Assembly: GCA_013285425.1 (NCBI GenBank) | Contig: CP053447.1 | Coordinates: forward strand, 3,416,001 to 3,480,000 | DNA: 64,000 nucleotides | Direction of reading: 5' to 3' | Source: Ignavibacteriota bacterium | GTDB lineage: Bacteria > Bacteroidota > Ignavibacteria > Ignavibacteriales > Ignavibacteriaceae | Shown: one piece after another, positions 1-8,285 of the stretch | Layout: each line of letters starts with the position of its first letter | Numbering within the stretch: the stretch's first letter is position 1 | Notes under the pieces: generated by a model | Seen by the model: the letters and a program-made list of their open reading frames with translations, nothing else | Told to the model about the DNA's origin: nothing | Databases searched by the model: none | Program-made: the position numbers and the translations under genes

Positions 1-1726
1 ATGCATTAATCTCATATGCAACAGAGAAATCATCAAGTCCGGTTTGTTCAACAAAAGGTTTCGGCTCTTTTAATATAAGATTAGTTTCGCTGGCAGCGGA
101 AATCAGCAGCTCATGTACTTTTCTCCATGGAACATCATATCCGATTGTTACAGTAGTATGTAATATCAGTCCTTTGTCTTCAGCAGATGAGCTAAAATTA
201 ATAATATGGCTGCCAAGCACCATTGCATTTGGAATTGTTATATCAACATTTTTATTTGTTCTTATTCTCGTTACTAAAAGTGTTTTCTCCACAACCTCGC
301 CCATTGCATCTGAAATCTTAACTTTTTCTCCTGTCTTGAAAGGTCGCATATAAGTTAGCAACACCCCTGCAACAATATTTGCAACGGCAGATGTGGAACC
401 TAAAGAAAATAATATTCCCACAAAGATGGAGATGCCTTGAAAGAAAGGTGAATCTGAACCAGGGAGATAGGGGAATATTACTATTACCGCAAGTATTATA
501 ATCAAAAACCGCACTATCTTAAATGTAGGCATTGCCCAATCACGCGGGAAGGAGGGAAACTCAATTCTTCCTGTATGAATTTCTGTAAATATGAATTTAA
601 CTAACTTTATTATATACCTGAATACGAAGATGAGAACTATTATGAAAAACAAATTAGGTAAAAACTTTACAAATGAATTTAATACCGATATCAGGGGTGT
701 TAGAATATATCCGAAAAGTTTATCAGCCCAGGTTGCAGTGAATTTAAACAGACTAAAAATGATTGTTATATAAAGATAGAGAAGTATAATCTGAATTGTG
801 AACCTGAGCACCTTATTAACTAAAATTAAAAATTCAACTGTTCTGTCAGCAGACAATAATTCAATTGATTTAACTTTTACTGATAGTATTTTTGTTCCTT
901 TCCAGCTTTCATATTTTTCGTTGAGCAAACTTAGAAGTGAGTTGACACTCTTAAACAATGTAAAGAAAAGTGCAGAGTAGAAGATCAGTAATGCAAAACT
1001 TTTAATGATCGGCTGAAGTTCCCATTGACGGGTATAGGGCCAGAGCAATAGTGTTTGTGTTATGAATAAGTAAATTGCAAATAATATTAAGACAAATCTT
1101 AGTCCGCGTAAAAGCAGGATAATAATTGTTACAATAGTTGATGATTGAATAATTGCTTTGTCTTTAAGTGTTACTGTCTTGATTTTCGATTCATCAAGCT
1201 GCTCAATCTTTTTATATAACCGGGGAAATATTTTTGTTGTAATCCAAAAGAAAACAATTAATAAAACTAAATAAACAAGTGTATAAACTCCGTTTTTAAT
1301 CATACTGTTCTGACTGTAAATCACTCTTCTTTCATTCAATTTTTCTATAAGAGTTTTCCTGTAACTCTCTGCAAGAAATATTTCAGTAGTATCAACAATT
1401 GCAGCATCATCCTTGGTTACAACAAATAAAACCTCATCGAAAAGCTGAAGCTGAATAAAATCGGTTTGCGGCACTATTTTTATCGAATCATAATCAATTG
1501 TGTCATTTGATGCAATGGTTTTGATTTTTAACGTAATTTCATCTGCCCGTTTTTCAGGACTGAAAACACCAAGACTGGTTTGAACATAAAAAAGAGTGTC
1601 GGTATCCAGTACTATTGGAAATTTATTTAAACTATCTTTTGATGATTGAGAAAATGCTGATCCTGAAAAAGTAAAGAAGACCAGAATGATTATAAAAGCA
1701 GAAAAAAGTTTTTTTGTGTTATTCAT
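1..1726 (-). CDS. MscS-family mechanosensitive ion channel protein (C-terminus cut by window edge)
   Basis: An open frame runs leftward from an ATG at 1726, preceded by a GGAGA ribosome site, to the window edge without a stop, so about 575 residues are seen. The product starts with a signal peptide (hydrophobic stretch then SGSAFSQ), has a periplasmic N-terminal region of about 120 residues, then several membrane segments. Near the C-terminal side it carries the MscS pore and beta domain: a Gly/Ala/Ser-rich helix (GSTSAVANIVAGVLLTYMRP) followed by FKTGEKVKI, VVEKTLLVTRIRTNKN and IPNAMVLGSHIINFS. These are the family hallmarks of small-conductance channels that open under hypo-osmotic stress. 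The long N-terminal part makes it a large MscS type rather than the short E. coli MscS. Family call is firm; ion selectivity cannot be judged. Confidence 0.9.
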   Translation of the reverse strand, partial: MNNTKKLFSAFIIILVFFTFSGSAFSQSSKDSLNKFPIVLDTDTLFYVQTSLGVFSPEKRADEITLKIKTIASNDTIDYDSIKIVPQTDFIQLQLFDEVLFVVTKDDAAIVDTTEIFLAESYRKTLIEKLNERRVIYSQNSMIKNGVYTLVYLVLLIVFFWITTKIFPRLYKKIEQLDESKIKTVTLKDKAIIQSSTIVTIIILLLRGLRFVLILFAIYLFITQTLLLWPYTRQWELQPIIKSFALLIFYSALFFTLFKSVNSLLSLLNEKYESWKGTKILSVKVKSIELLSADRTVEFLILVNKVLRFTIQIILLYLYITIIFSLFKFTATWADKLFGYILTPLISVLNSFVKFLPNLFFIIVLIFVFRYIIKLVKFIFTEIHTGRIEFPSFPRDWAMPTFKIVRFLIIILAVIVIFPYLPGSDSPFFQGISIFVGILFSLGSTSAVANIVAGVLLTYMRPFKTGEKVKISDAMGEVVEKTLLVTRIRTNKNVDITIPNAMVLGSHIINFSSSAEDKGLILHTTVTIGYDVPWRKVHELLISAASETNLILKEPKPFVEQTGLDDFSVAYEINA

Positions 1727-1999
1727 ATTTTCTCCGAACGATATCATTATTTTCTGATTAAATAGTTCACTGCATTATTTTATTATATAAAATGCTATTG
1801 TTGTTAAAATATTTTCTTATTATTTAATTAAAACTTTGGCGGGTAAAAATCACCTGTCTAAAGCTAAGCAATTTTTTAGTATTAAACAGATTTAACTAAG
1901 GTTTTCTTTAAGCTCAATTTGTTATCATTTCAACAAATGCAATATTTTTCTTAATAAACGAAGTTATACATGTATTCTGGTGGTGTTGTTTTGCTGTTA

Positions 2000-2211
2000 T
2001 AAATCATCAGAAAATCAGATATTCAAAAAACCGAATACTTATTACTGAATCAAATTCTTAAAGATTTTATTGGTGCAATTGAATCCACCGTAAAACATCC
2101 GGATTACGTGAAGAGCTTGCTGTAATCATTAGTGATATTATTACCAGAGAAATTGAGTTTGTTAAACAAGGTAATAAACCATATAAAAGAAACACAAAGA
2201 ATAAAAGTTGA
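2000..2211 (+). pseudogene. Possible frameshifted remnant of a small gene
   Basis: The 670-base stretch between the MscS gene and transketolase holds no intact gene. Within it, one frame from about 2000 reads a protein-like segment (KTEYLLLNQILKDFIGAIES) that then hits a stop near 2125, while a shifted frame from about 2090 continues as TSGLREELAVIISDIITREI and ends at a TGA at 2209-2211. No good start codon precedes the first part. This looks like a decayed small gene with a frameshift near 2088, but the amino-acid composition is the only evidence and no family is recognised. Confidence 0.25.
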
Positions 2212-2334
2212 GATGTTAAAATAAACAGTCAGAATATTTTACGCATACACTTTCTTTTCAGCTTTAGCAGTGAATTTATATGAAGGTACACAATGGAAGA
2301 GATAAAATGCATAAACTCATAAAGTTAAAAGTTA

Positions 2335-2362
2335 TTGCGAAGCAAAATTTTTTTTATTTTAG
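2335..2362 (+). promoter_or_regulatory. Bacteroidota-type promoter for transketolase
   Basis: TTG at 2335-2337 is followed after 17 bases by TATTTTAG (2355-2362), one base off the TAnnTTTG consensus. Transcription would start near 2367, about 30 bases before the ATG at 2398. This is why the longer frame beginning at the TTG of 2335 is unlikely to be translated. Confidence 0.45.
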
Positions 2363-2397
2363 CAAATTCAATTTATAATTTAACCGGAAATAATTTT

Positions 2398-4410
2398 ATG
2401 TCAGATTCTTCAGTAAATATAGAACAACTTACAATCAACACTATACGCACACTCTCAATTGATGCAATACAAAAAGCAAACTCTGGTCATCCCGGAATGC
2501 CGATGGGAATGGCGCCAATTGCTTATGCACTTTTTTATAAAGCAATGAAACATAATCCTTTGAATCCTGAATGGATTAATAGAGATAGATTTGTCCTATC
2601 AGCCGGACACGGAAGTATGCTATTATATTCTGTTCTGCATTTAGCCGGTTACAATATTTCACTTGAAGATATTAAAAACTTCAGACAGTGGGAAAGTAAA
2701 ACTCCCGGGCATCCGGAAATAGATCATTCATTGGGTATTGAAACTACAACCGGTCCATTGGGTCAGGGATTTGCAACTGCAGTGGGAATGGCAATAGCGC
2801 GCGATTATCTTGCTGCTCTATTTAATAAAGATGATATTAAGCTTATTGATCATGGTATTTGGGGAATTTGCAGCGACGGAGACCTGATGGAAGGAATTTC
2901 ACACGAAGCTGCTTCACTTGCCGGACATCTGAAATTAAATAAACTTGTTTTCTTTTACGATGATAATCAAATTACAATAGACGGCAGAACAGATATTTGT
3001 TATTCAGATGATGTAGCAAAGAGATTTGAATCTTACGGCTGGCAGGTGCTTTCTATTAATGATGTTAACGATATAGTTTTGGTTGAACGGATTATTAAAA
3101 TGGTTCGTTCAAATTACAGCAAACCAACTTTGATAATTACAAAAACACACATAGGATATGGAAGCCCAAACAAACAGGATAAATCATCATCACACGGTGC
3201 ACCTCTGGGCGAAGAGGAAGTAAAGCTGACCAAGCGCAATCTCGGAATGCCTGAAGATAAAACATTTTATGTTCCCGATGAGGTTTACGATCGTTTTAAA
3301 AAAATTATTGTTTGTGGAAAAGAAGCTGAGGATATGTGGAATGAGAAAGTAAATGAATACAAAACAAAATATCCCAACGATTATTCTTTGTTTGAATCCG
3401 TAATGAGTTATAAGTTTAACAACAACTGGCTTAATCATCTTCCTAAGTTTGATAACTTTGATGAAAAAATAGCAACAAGAGTTGCTTCCGGTAAAATTCT
3501 AAATGCAGCAGCTATTGATATCCCAGCTCTTATCGGCGGATCAGCGGATTTAAATGAATCAAATATGACTGAAATAAAATCTTCTAAATCATTTTCTGCA
3601 GAAAACAGGATTGGAAGAAATATTCATTTTGGAATCCGTGAGCACACAATGGGAGCTATATTAAACGGCATGGCAATTTATGGAGGGGTAATTCCATTCG
3701 GTGCTACCTTTTTAATCTTTTCGGATTATATGCGCCCCGCTATTCGTCTTGCTGCACTGATGAAACAAAAAGTAATTTATATTTTCACTCACGATAGCAT
3801 TGGTCTTGGTGAAGACGGACCAACTCATCAACCAATTGAACAACTTGCTTCTTTACGGGCAATGCCAAACTTAATTGTACTGCGTCCTGCAGATGCAAAT
3901 GAAACAATCGAAGCCTGGAAATACGCATTGAAGCACACGGGGGGACCCGTTGCATTGATCCTGACCAGACAAAAGTTACCAGTAATTGACCGTAAAAAAT
4001 ATGCTGTCTGTGAAGGCGTAAAAAACGGTGCATATATAATCAAGGATACCGATGGCAAGCCTGATTTGATTTTATTAGCATCTGGATCCGAAGTTTCGCT
4101 TTGTATTGATGCAGCGGAAGCTCTTCAATCCGAAGGAGTAAAAACGAGAGTTGTAAACTTTGTAAGCTGGGAAGTTTTTGAAAAACAAACTGAGGAGTAT
4201 AAAAATTCAGTTCTGCCAAAAGAAGTTAAAGCAAGGCTTTCAGTTGAAATGGGAGTATCGCAGGGATGGAGTAAATATGTAGGCGACTATGGAGACAGCC
4301 TGAGTATTGAAAAATTTGGAGCTTCCGCACCTGATAGTGTTTTATTTAAACAATATGGATTTACAAAAGAAAATATTATTTTTTTAGCAAGAAAGATTCT
4401 GAATAGTTAA
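2398..4410 (+). CDS. tkt: Transketolase
   Basis: Thiamine-diphosphate enzyme of the non-oxidative pentose phosphate pathway that moves two-carbon ketol units between sugar phosphates in the cytoplasm. The 670-residue product has the usual full length. Visible landmarks in order are SGHPGMPMGMAP and SAGHGSMLLYSVLH near the N-terminus, GPLGQGFATAVGMAIA, the thiamine-diphosphate and metal motif GDGDLMEGISHEA-like stretch (here SDGDLMEGISHEAASLAGHL) with the following NQITIDG, the TKTHIGYGSP loop, the pyrimidine-binding domain with IREHTMGAILNGMA, and EDGPTHQPIEQLASLR. The ATG at 2398 is preferred over an upstream in-frame TTG because it begins the family-like MSDSSVNIEQL and because a promoter overlaps the longer version. 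No operon partner upstream; a 50-residue gene follows 10 bases after the stop. Confidence 0.97.
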   Translation: MSDSSVNIEQLTINTIRTLSIDAIQKANSGHPGMPMGMAPIAYALFYKAMKHNPLNPEWINRDRFVLSAGHGSMLLYSVLHLAGYNISLEDIKNFRQWESKTPGHPEIDHSLGIETTTGPLGQGFATAVGMAIARDYLAALFNKDDIKLIDHGIWGICSDGDLMEGISHEAASLAGHLKLNKLVFFYDDNQITIDGRTDICYSDDVAKRFESYGWQVLSINDVNDIVLVERIIKMVRSNYSKPTLIITKTHIGYGSPNKQDKSSSHGAPLGEEEVKLTKRNLGMPEDKTFYVPDEVYDRFKKIIVCGKEAEDMWNEKVNEYKTKYPNDYSLFESVMSYKFNNNWLNHLPKFDNFDEKIATRVASGKILNAAAIDIPALIGGSADLNESNMTEIKSSKSFSAENRIGRNIHFGIREHTMGAILNGMAIYGGVIPFGATFLIFSDYMRPAIRLAALMKQKVIYIFTHDSIGLGEDGPTHQPIEQLASLRAMPNLIVLRPADANETIEAWKYALKHTGGPVALILTRQKLPVIDRKKYAVCEGVKNGAYIIKDTDGKPDLILLASGSEVSLCIDAAEALQSEGVKTRVVNFVSWEVFEKQTEEYKNSVLPKEVKARLSVEMGVSQGWSKYVGDYGDSLSIEKFGASAPDSVLFKQYGFTKENIIFLARKILNS

Positions 4411-4420
4411 AGTTCAATTA

Positions 4421-4573
4421 ATGTCCGGGTTAAGAAAAGATTTTACTGAAAAGGAATGGAAAAAATGCTGCGGAAATTTTTGTAAGGATTGTAATATTGC
4501 AAATGCTTATCGAAAAAAATTTGGAAAGAAAAAAGGTGAGAAAAAATTTCTTAAGGATAAGAAAAAATATTAA
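4421..4573 (+). CDS. Small cysteine-cluster basic protein, function unknown
   Basis: A 50-codon frame starts 10 bases after the transketolase stop and ends 23 bases before the heme-binding gene. The product is very rich in lysine and has a compact cysteine cluster CCGNFCKDC at residues 16-24, of the kind that can hold zinc or an iron-sulfur centre. The C-terminal third is almost entirely Lys, Gly and Phe. It has no signal peptide or membrane segment, so a cytoplasmic, possibly nucleic-acid-contacting protein is likely. No family is recognised. The even spacing with both neighbours and coherent composition favour a real gene, probably co-transcribed with tkt. Confidence 0.6.
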   Translation: MSGLRKDFTEKEWKKCCGNFCKDCNIANAYRKKFGKKKGEKKFLKDKKKY

Positions 4574-4596
4574 TATCAAAAAATGAAAGATCGAAT

Positions 4597-5010
4597 ATGA
4601 AAAAATTCATAGTGTTTTTGGTTGTAGTATTAGTTGGTATTCAGTTTATTTCGGTTGAACGAACAAACCCTCCTGTTCAATCAGAGATTTATGCTCCTAC
4701 TGAAGTTAAGACAATCTTTAAAAAAGCATGTTATGATTGTCATTCAAATGAAACAAACTGGGTTTGGTACACTAAAGTTGCACCAATATCTTTTCTATTG
4801 GCTAAACATGTAAAAGATGGAAGAAAACATCTCAACTTTTCTGAGTGGGGTTTATATGACGCTAAAAAAGTTCAGAAAAAAATGGAGGAAATCTGGGAAG
4901 AGATTAAAGAAGAAGAGATGCCGCCTTGGTTATATCGTGTCGGTCATAGCGAAGCAAAGCTGACGCCCGAAGAAAAAAATATTATTCGTAATTGGGCAAC
5001 GAATAAATAA
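4597..5010 (+). CDS. Exported heme-binding domain protein (CxxCH)
   Basis: The 137-residue product has an N-terminal hydrophobic export segment (residues 4-20) and one c-type heme site, CYDCH at residues 45-49, followed by the stretch SNETNWVWYTKVAPISFLL and a C-terminal EMPPW. This combination is typical of the small haem_bd family found in Bacteroidota, in which one covalently attached heme sits in a periplasmic or membrane-anchored protein. The electron partner is not known from sequence. The reading frame ends six bases before the next gene, a DUF6498-type membrane protein, so the two may be co-transcribed. Confidence 0.85.
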   Translation: MKKFIVFLVVVLVGIQFISVERTNPPVQSEIYAPTEVKTIFKKACYDCHSNETNWVWYTKVAPISFLLAKHVKDGRKHLNFSEWGLYDAKKVQKKMEEIWEEIKEEEMPPWLYRVGHSEAKLTPEEKNIIRNWATNK

Positions 5011-5015
5011 ACTAA

Positions 5016-5714
5016 ATGAGCTTAAAAAAATCTGATTTAAGATTTTCTCAGCTTTGGTCGCAGGTTGATTTTCAAAAAACTTCCACAATTACATTAATTT
5101 TTTCTAATGTTCTTGTAATATTATTTACTATTATTGATGAAATATCTGCACTTGAAGTCCTGTGGATTTACTGGTCTCAGAGTGTTATTATAGGAATATT
5201 TACTTTTACAAAAATTATTACAATCAAAAATTTTTCTACTGATAGAATTAAAATTGAAAATCAAAAGCCGGTTGCAGCAAGAGCTGCTGCAGTAGTGAGT
5301 GCTTTCTTTTTCTTATTCCATTATGGACTCTTTCATCTTGTATATGCTGTTTTTCTTGTAAGTTTTTCCACCCTTAGTAATTTTTCTGTAAACAGTAACA
5401 GCTACATATTTATAATGGTTTCTGCCGGAGTATTTTTTATAAACTATTTGATTGAATATATTAAATCAAAAAAAGAACAGCAGTTTGAAGAACCAAATCT
5501 TGGAAAATTATTCTCTGCACCCTATGCAAGAATAATTCCAATGCACTTAACAATTATTTTTGGGGGGTTTATCGGTTCTATTGGTCAGGTATTTTCAGCT
5601 AATGCAAACATCGCGGTTGTAGTTTTGTTTTCAACAATTAAAACAGTTGTGGATTTGATAACTCACTCGGTAAGTTTTTCAAAACGCACTCCAAACAGGG
5701 CAGTTGCAGAATAA
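5016..5714 (+). CDS. DUF6498-like multi-spanning membrane protein
   Basis: A 232-residue integral membrane protein with about six hydrophobic helices. The first, about residues 24-43, is followed by a conserved-looking block containing LEVLWIYWSQSVIIGIF, which resembles the DUF6498 family (a membrane family of unknown function that places W-x-YW-E/Q-S in this position). A second block FHYGLFHLVYAVFL and a C-terminal VLFSTIKTVVDLITH also fit. It starts immediately after the heme-binding gene. What it transports or binds cannot be told. The family assignment is from memory of the motif pattern. Confidence 0.7.
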   Translation: MSLKKSDLRFSQLWSQVDFQKTSTITLIFSNVLVILFTIIDEISALEVLWIYWSQSVIIGIFTFTKIITIKNFSTDRIKIENQKPVAARAAAVVSAFFFLFHYGLFHLVYAVFLVSFSTLSNFSVNSNSYIFIMVSAGVFFINYLIEYIKSKKEQQFEEPNLGKLFSAPYARIIPMHLTIIFGGFIGSIGQVFSANANIAVVVLFSTIKTVVDLITHSVSFSKRTPNRAVAE

Positions 5715-5753
5715 TGGTTTGATAACGCATATACATTTTATTATTTTTATTTC

Positions 5754-6182
5754 GTGAAAGAGACATTTCAAATACTGATTTTCTTTTTTTTCTTTACTTC
5801 AATTTTACTTCCACAAACGATCAAAGAACATTTATTCAATTCTGAAACTGATTCTTCTAAAATCAGGTCGGATGTTAAGGGCATAGAACAAATCATTATA
5901 AGATTTGATGAGTTTGAGCTTTATCAAAAATTTTACAATTCTAAAAATCAAATATCTTTAGATGATGATCCAAATACAGTCTGGCTTAAAACCTCACTGC
6001 TCGTCTCAAAAGATGAGAAGTTTTCTCAGGAATTTTCACCGTATTTTTTAGGACCTTTAGAACAGAAATATCAAAGGGATTCAAAATTTAGTCTGTTCAG
6101 ATATGCTTTAGGAATGATCCAAACCGGTGCTGCTGGATATTTCGCCTATAAGCATATTAAGAAATATGGATTACGGAAATAA
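5754..6182 (+). CDS. Exported protein of unknown function
   Basis: A 142-residue product beginning at a GTG codon (5754), followed by a classic signal peptide: KE, then a phenylalanine-rich hydrophobic run, ending near LLPQT. The mature part is hydrophilic with no cysteine and ends in a short hydrophobic segment (GMIQTGAAGYFAYKHI) followed by a basic KKYGLRK tail, which could be a membrane anchor. No family is recognised. It lies 39 bases after the DUF6498-like gene on the same strand. Confidence 0.6.
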   Translation: MKETFQILIFFFFFTSILLPQTIKEHLFNSETDSSKIRSDVKGIEQIIIRFDEFELYQKFYNSKNQISLDDDPNTVWLKTSLLVSKDEKFSQEFSPYFLGPLEQKYQRDSKFSLFRYALGMIQTGAAGYFAYKHIKKYGLRK

Positions 6183-6291
6183 TACGCTTAAAATAAATAT
6201 AATCCGCAAATCAGATAATTTTTCCACTCCTGAATTATTAGAACGATTAGGAAACTTTTACAAAGCCTCGCCTGTCTTAATCAATAGTTAA
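6166..6291 (+). CDS. Possible 41-residue small protein overlapping the upstream gene
   Basis: An ATG at 6166, inside the last codons of the preceding gene, opens a 41-codon frame ending at TAA 6289-6291. The second half (NFSTPELLERLGNFYKASPV) is amphipathic and protein-like. There is no clear ribosome site, but translational coupling from the overlapping gene is possible. Evidence is weak and no family is recognised; it could equally be a chance frame. Confidence 0.25.
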   Translation: MDYGNNTLKINIIRKSDNFSTPELLERLGNFYKASPVLINS

Positions 6292-6310
6292 AATCAAAAG
6301 CGAGGTCAGT

Positions 6311-6991
6311 ATGAAAAGATTAGTTACGATTTCTTTTTCAGGAGAAAGTAAACCAAGACAAATTGCTGTCTTAATTTCTCTTCTGTTCATAGCTACATTA
6401 TTTGCCTGCAGTTCAGTATATCCGCAAGAAGAGCAAATCAATTCAGATGATTTAACACCGGAAAAATCATTTTCCTTTAAAGAAAACGGCTCATACTGGA
6501 AAGTTGATTTTAATGATGACAAAATATCTGCTTTATATAAAGATGGAGTAAAAATTCCGTCCGAAGAAATTGATCAGTACAAAAAGATGATTTATAAAAA
6601 TCTTAATAAATTAACCGGTGAGCGTGATTATCTGGTTGGTATCATTCCTAAGCTTAATTTTGATTCAGATAAGCTTAAAGAAGATATTGAAAAGTTAAGA
6701 GAAAATTTTAACAAGGATAAGTTCTTTAACTTCAAGCATGATTTTGACAAGGAAAAGTTTAAGGAGGATATGAAAAAATTTGAAGAACAGATGAAAAGAT
6801 TTAATGAAAAAGAACTCGATATGTATTTTGATTCAGAAAAGTTTAAGGAAAAAATGAAAGAACTTGAAAACTTATTGAAAAAACTGCCGGTTCTTCCGTT
6901 CTATTCAGAACCTGATTGTGAGAGTTATCTTGAAATAATAAATCTTGAAGATGATTTAAATTATTTCAGTGAATCATTTAGTGATTTATAA
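6311..6991 (+). CDS. Putative lipoprotein with charged helical domain
   Basis: The 226-residue product has a long basic N-terminus, a hydrophobic stretch at about residues 18-32 and a lipobox-like LFAC, after which the mature chain would start at the cysteine with SSVYPQEE. The middle (about residues 110-195) is a repetitive, strongly charged Lys/Glu/Asp/Phe region with recurring DKEKFKEDMKKFEE-type segments, probably a helical coiled coil. Similar C-terminal regions occur in Bacteroidota proteins whose function is unknown. A GAGG ribosome site (6301-6304) lies seven bases before the ATG. A terminator follows at 7036. Confidence 0.6.
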   Translation: MKRLVTISFSGESKPRQIAVLISLLFIATLFACSSVYPQEEQINSDDLTPEKSFSFKENGSYWKVDFNDDKISALYKDGVKIPSEEIDQYKKMIYKNLNKLTGERDYLVGIIPKLNFDSDKLKEDIEKLRENFNKDKFFNFKHDFDKEKFKEDMKKFEEQMKRFNEKELDMYFDSEKFKEKMKELENLLKKLPVLPFYSEPDCESYLEIINLEDDLNYFSESFSDL

Positions 6992-7035
6992 ATCATACGA
7001 GACCGATAATAAAACAAGTCTCATTTTCCTCCCGA

Positions 7036-7062
7036 AGCCTGCAATTAAATGTGGGCTTTTTT
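7036..7062 (+). terminator. Rho-independent terminator after the lipoprotein gene
   Basis: An 8-base stem (7036-7043 with 7050-7057, two G-T pairs) closes a six-base loop and is followed by a T-rich run. It lies 45 bases after the stop codon of the lipoprotein gene. Confidence 0.6.
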
Positions 7063-7225
7063 ATTTTATAGTGAAATATCTTTTGGGAAGCTGAAAGATC
7101 TGTTCAAGTATATTTGAGCCGGTATCCGAATAAATTTAGAATATCATTAAAAGATTAAGAAGTAATATTCATTTTAATCTGAGAATTACTATTGATGGTG
7201 TTTAGCTATAACTCAACATGGTTTT

Positions 7226-7317
7226 AAAAAAAAAGTCCCCGATGTTGGGGTGACACATCGGGGGAGTACTGATAATAAGTTTGGGGGAGAACTCATTACC
7301 AAGTACAATTTCAAATC
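7226..7317 (-). ncRNA. Structured small RNA with C-rich loops
   Basis: No gene frame is present here, but the minus strand has a full transcription unit of about 92 nucleotides. A promoter with exact TAnnTTTG lies just upstream. The predicted RNA first forms a 16-pair hairpin (7266-7306, one bulge, two G-U pairs) that presents CUCCCCCA in its loop. It then has a short UCCCC linker and ends in a perfect 9-pair hairpin (7237-7245 with 7255-7263) whose loop contains CACCCCA, followed by nine uridines. This is the textbook shape of a trans-acting regulatory RNA; the unpaired C-rich segments could pair with GGGGA-like ribosome sites. Known C-rich small RNAs in other phyla act this way; targets here are not identified. 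Boundaries are approximate. Confidence 0.7.
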
Positions 7318-7322
7318 TATTG

Positions 7323-7353
7323 CAAAGATAATACGATGTTAATAAAATGCAAA
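7323..7353 (-). promoter_or_regulatory. Promoter of the small RNA
   Basis: On the minus strand TTG (plus 7350-7352) is followed after exactly 19 bases by TATCTTTG (plus 7323-7330), a perfect match to the Bacteroidota primary sigma factor consensus. The start of transcription would be around 7317. Confidence 0.7.
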
Positions 7354-7541
7354 TGGAATATTTTTATTTCTCAATTTTTTTGAGTGATTAAAATTTATTA
7401 GAAATAATATGTTCTGTAAGAATATCATTTAAGTTAAATTATTAAGCCTAAGAAGTTATTGAAATCAGGGATTATTTATTTTCATAATTTGAGCCATTTC
7501 CTTACTTTCACGTATATCAATTCATTCAATTAGGAGAACAA

Positions 7542-8273
7542 ATGAGCCGGGAAATACACCGTTGGTACAGCCCAAACTTAAATAAAGAAATGGAAATTGT
7601 TGTTTACGGTCACTATGGTTTTGCATTACTAATGTTTCCGACTGCTGCAGCCGATTATCTTGAATATGAAAGATTTAAACTAATTGATACCATTGGTGGA
7701 TATCTGCACGATGGAAAAGTAAAAGCCTTTTCAATTAATAGTATTAATAATGAAAGCTGGCTGAATAATAATATGCACCCTGCTCATAAAGCTATCAGAC
7801 ATCAGCAATATAACCGATATGTTGTAGAAGAAGTTGTTCCATTTATTCATAATCATTGCAAAGGGTTGGTTCCAATTGTTACAACCGGTGCTTCTCTTGG
7901 TGCTCTGCATGCAGCAAATAATTTTTTCCGGAGACCAGATATTTTTTCAGGTACTATTGCAATGAGCGGCAGTTATGATTTGAAAAGTTACTCAAAAGGT
8001 TATTACGATCAGAATGTATATTTTAATTCACCTGTTGATTATTTACCCAGATGGGATGATGAGAATATGTTCAATCATATGAGAAGAGGCAGAATTGTTA
8101 TTGCTTCAGGGCAGGGTAACTACGAAGATCCAGAAGCATCAAAACAGCTTTCAAATATTCTGAATGCACGTGGAGTAAAACACTGGCTGGATCTGTGGGG
8201 ATTTGATCAGCCGCATGATTGGCCAACCTGGAGAAGTATGCTTCCTTATTTTTTAGGTCATATTAAATTTTAG
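7542..8273 (+). CDS. Alpha/beta-hydrolase, esterase family
   Basis: A 243-residue cytoplasmic protein with the esterase fold of the putative esterase (PF00756) type. The nucleophile elbow GASLGA sits near residue 126-131, in the context of family members that fold as a serine hydrolase with the acid and His later in the chain; the His candidate is in QPHDWPTW near residue 228. There is no signal peptide. An AGGAGA ribosome site lies just before the ATG. Substrate unknown; related proteins act on short acyl or carboxylic esters. The next gene begins 12 bases after its stop. Confidence 0.85.
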   Translation: MSREIHRWYSPNLNKEMEIVVYGHYGFALLMFPTAAADYLEYERFKLIDTIGGYLHDGKVKAFSINSINNESWLNNNMHPAHKAIRHQQYNRYVVEEVVPFIHNHCKGLVPIVTTGASLGALHAANNFFRRPDIFSGTIAMSGSYDLKSYSKGYYDQNVYFNSPVDYLPRWDDENMFNHMRRGRIVIASGQGNYEDPEASKQLSNILNARGVKHWLDLWGFDQPHDWPTWRSMLPYFLGHIKF

Positions 8274-8285
8274 CAATTAATTTTT

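Noticed and set aside
591..980. Two short plus-strand frames of 60 codons
   Set aside because: They lie antisense within the MscS channel gene, whose minus-strand frame is clearly coding.
2335..2397. Longer N-terminus for transketolase beginning at TTG 2335
   Set aside because: The TTG is the -33 box of a likely promoter, there is no ribosome site, and the added residues do not resemble the family.
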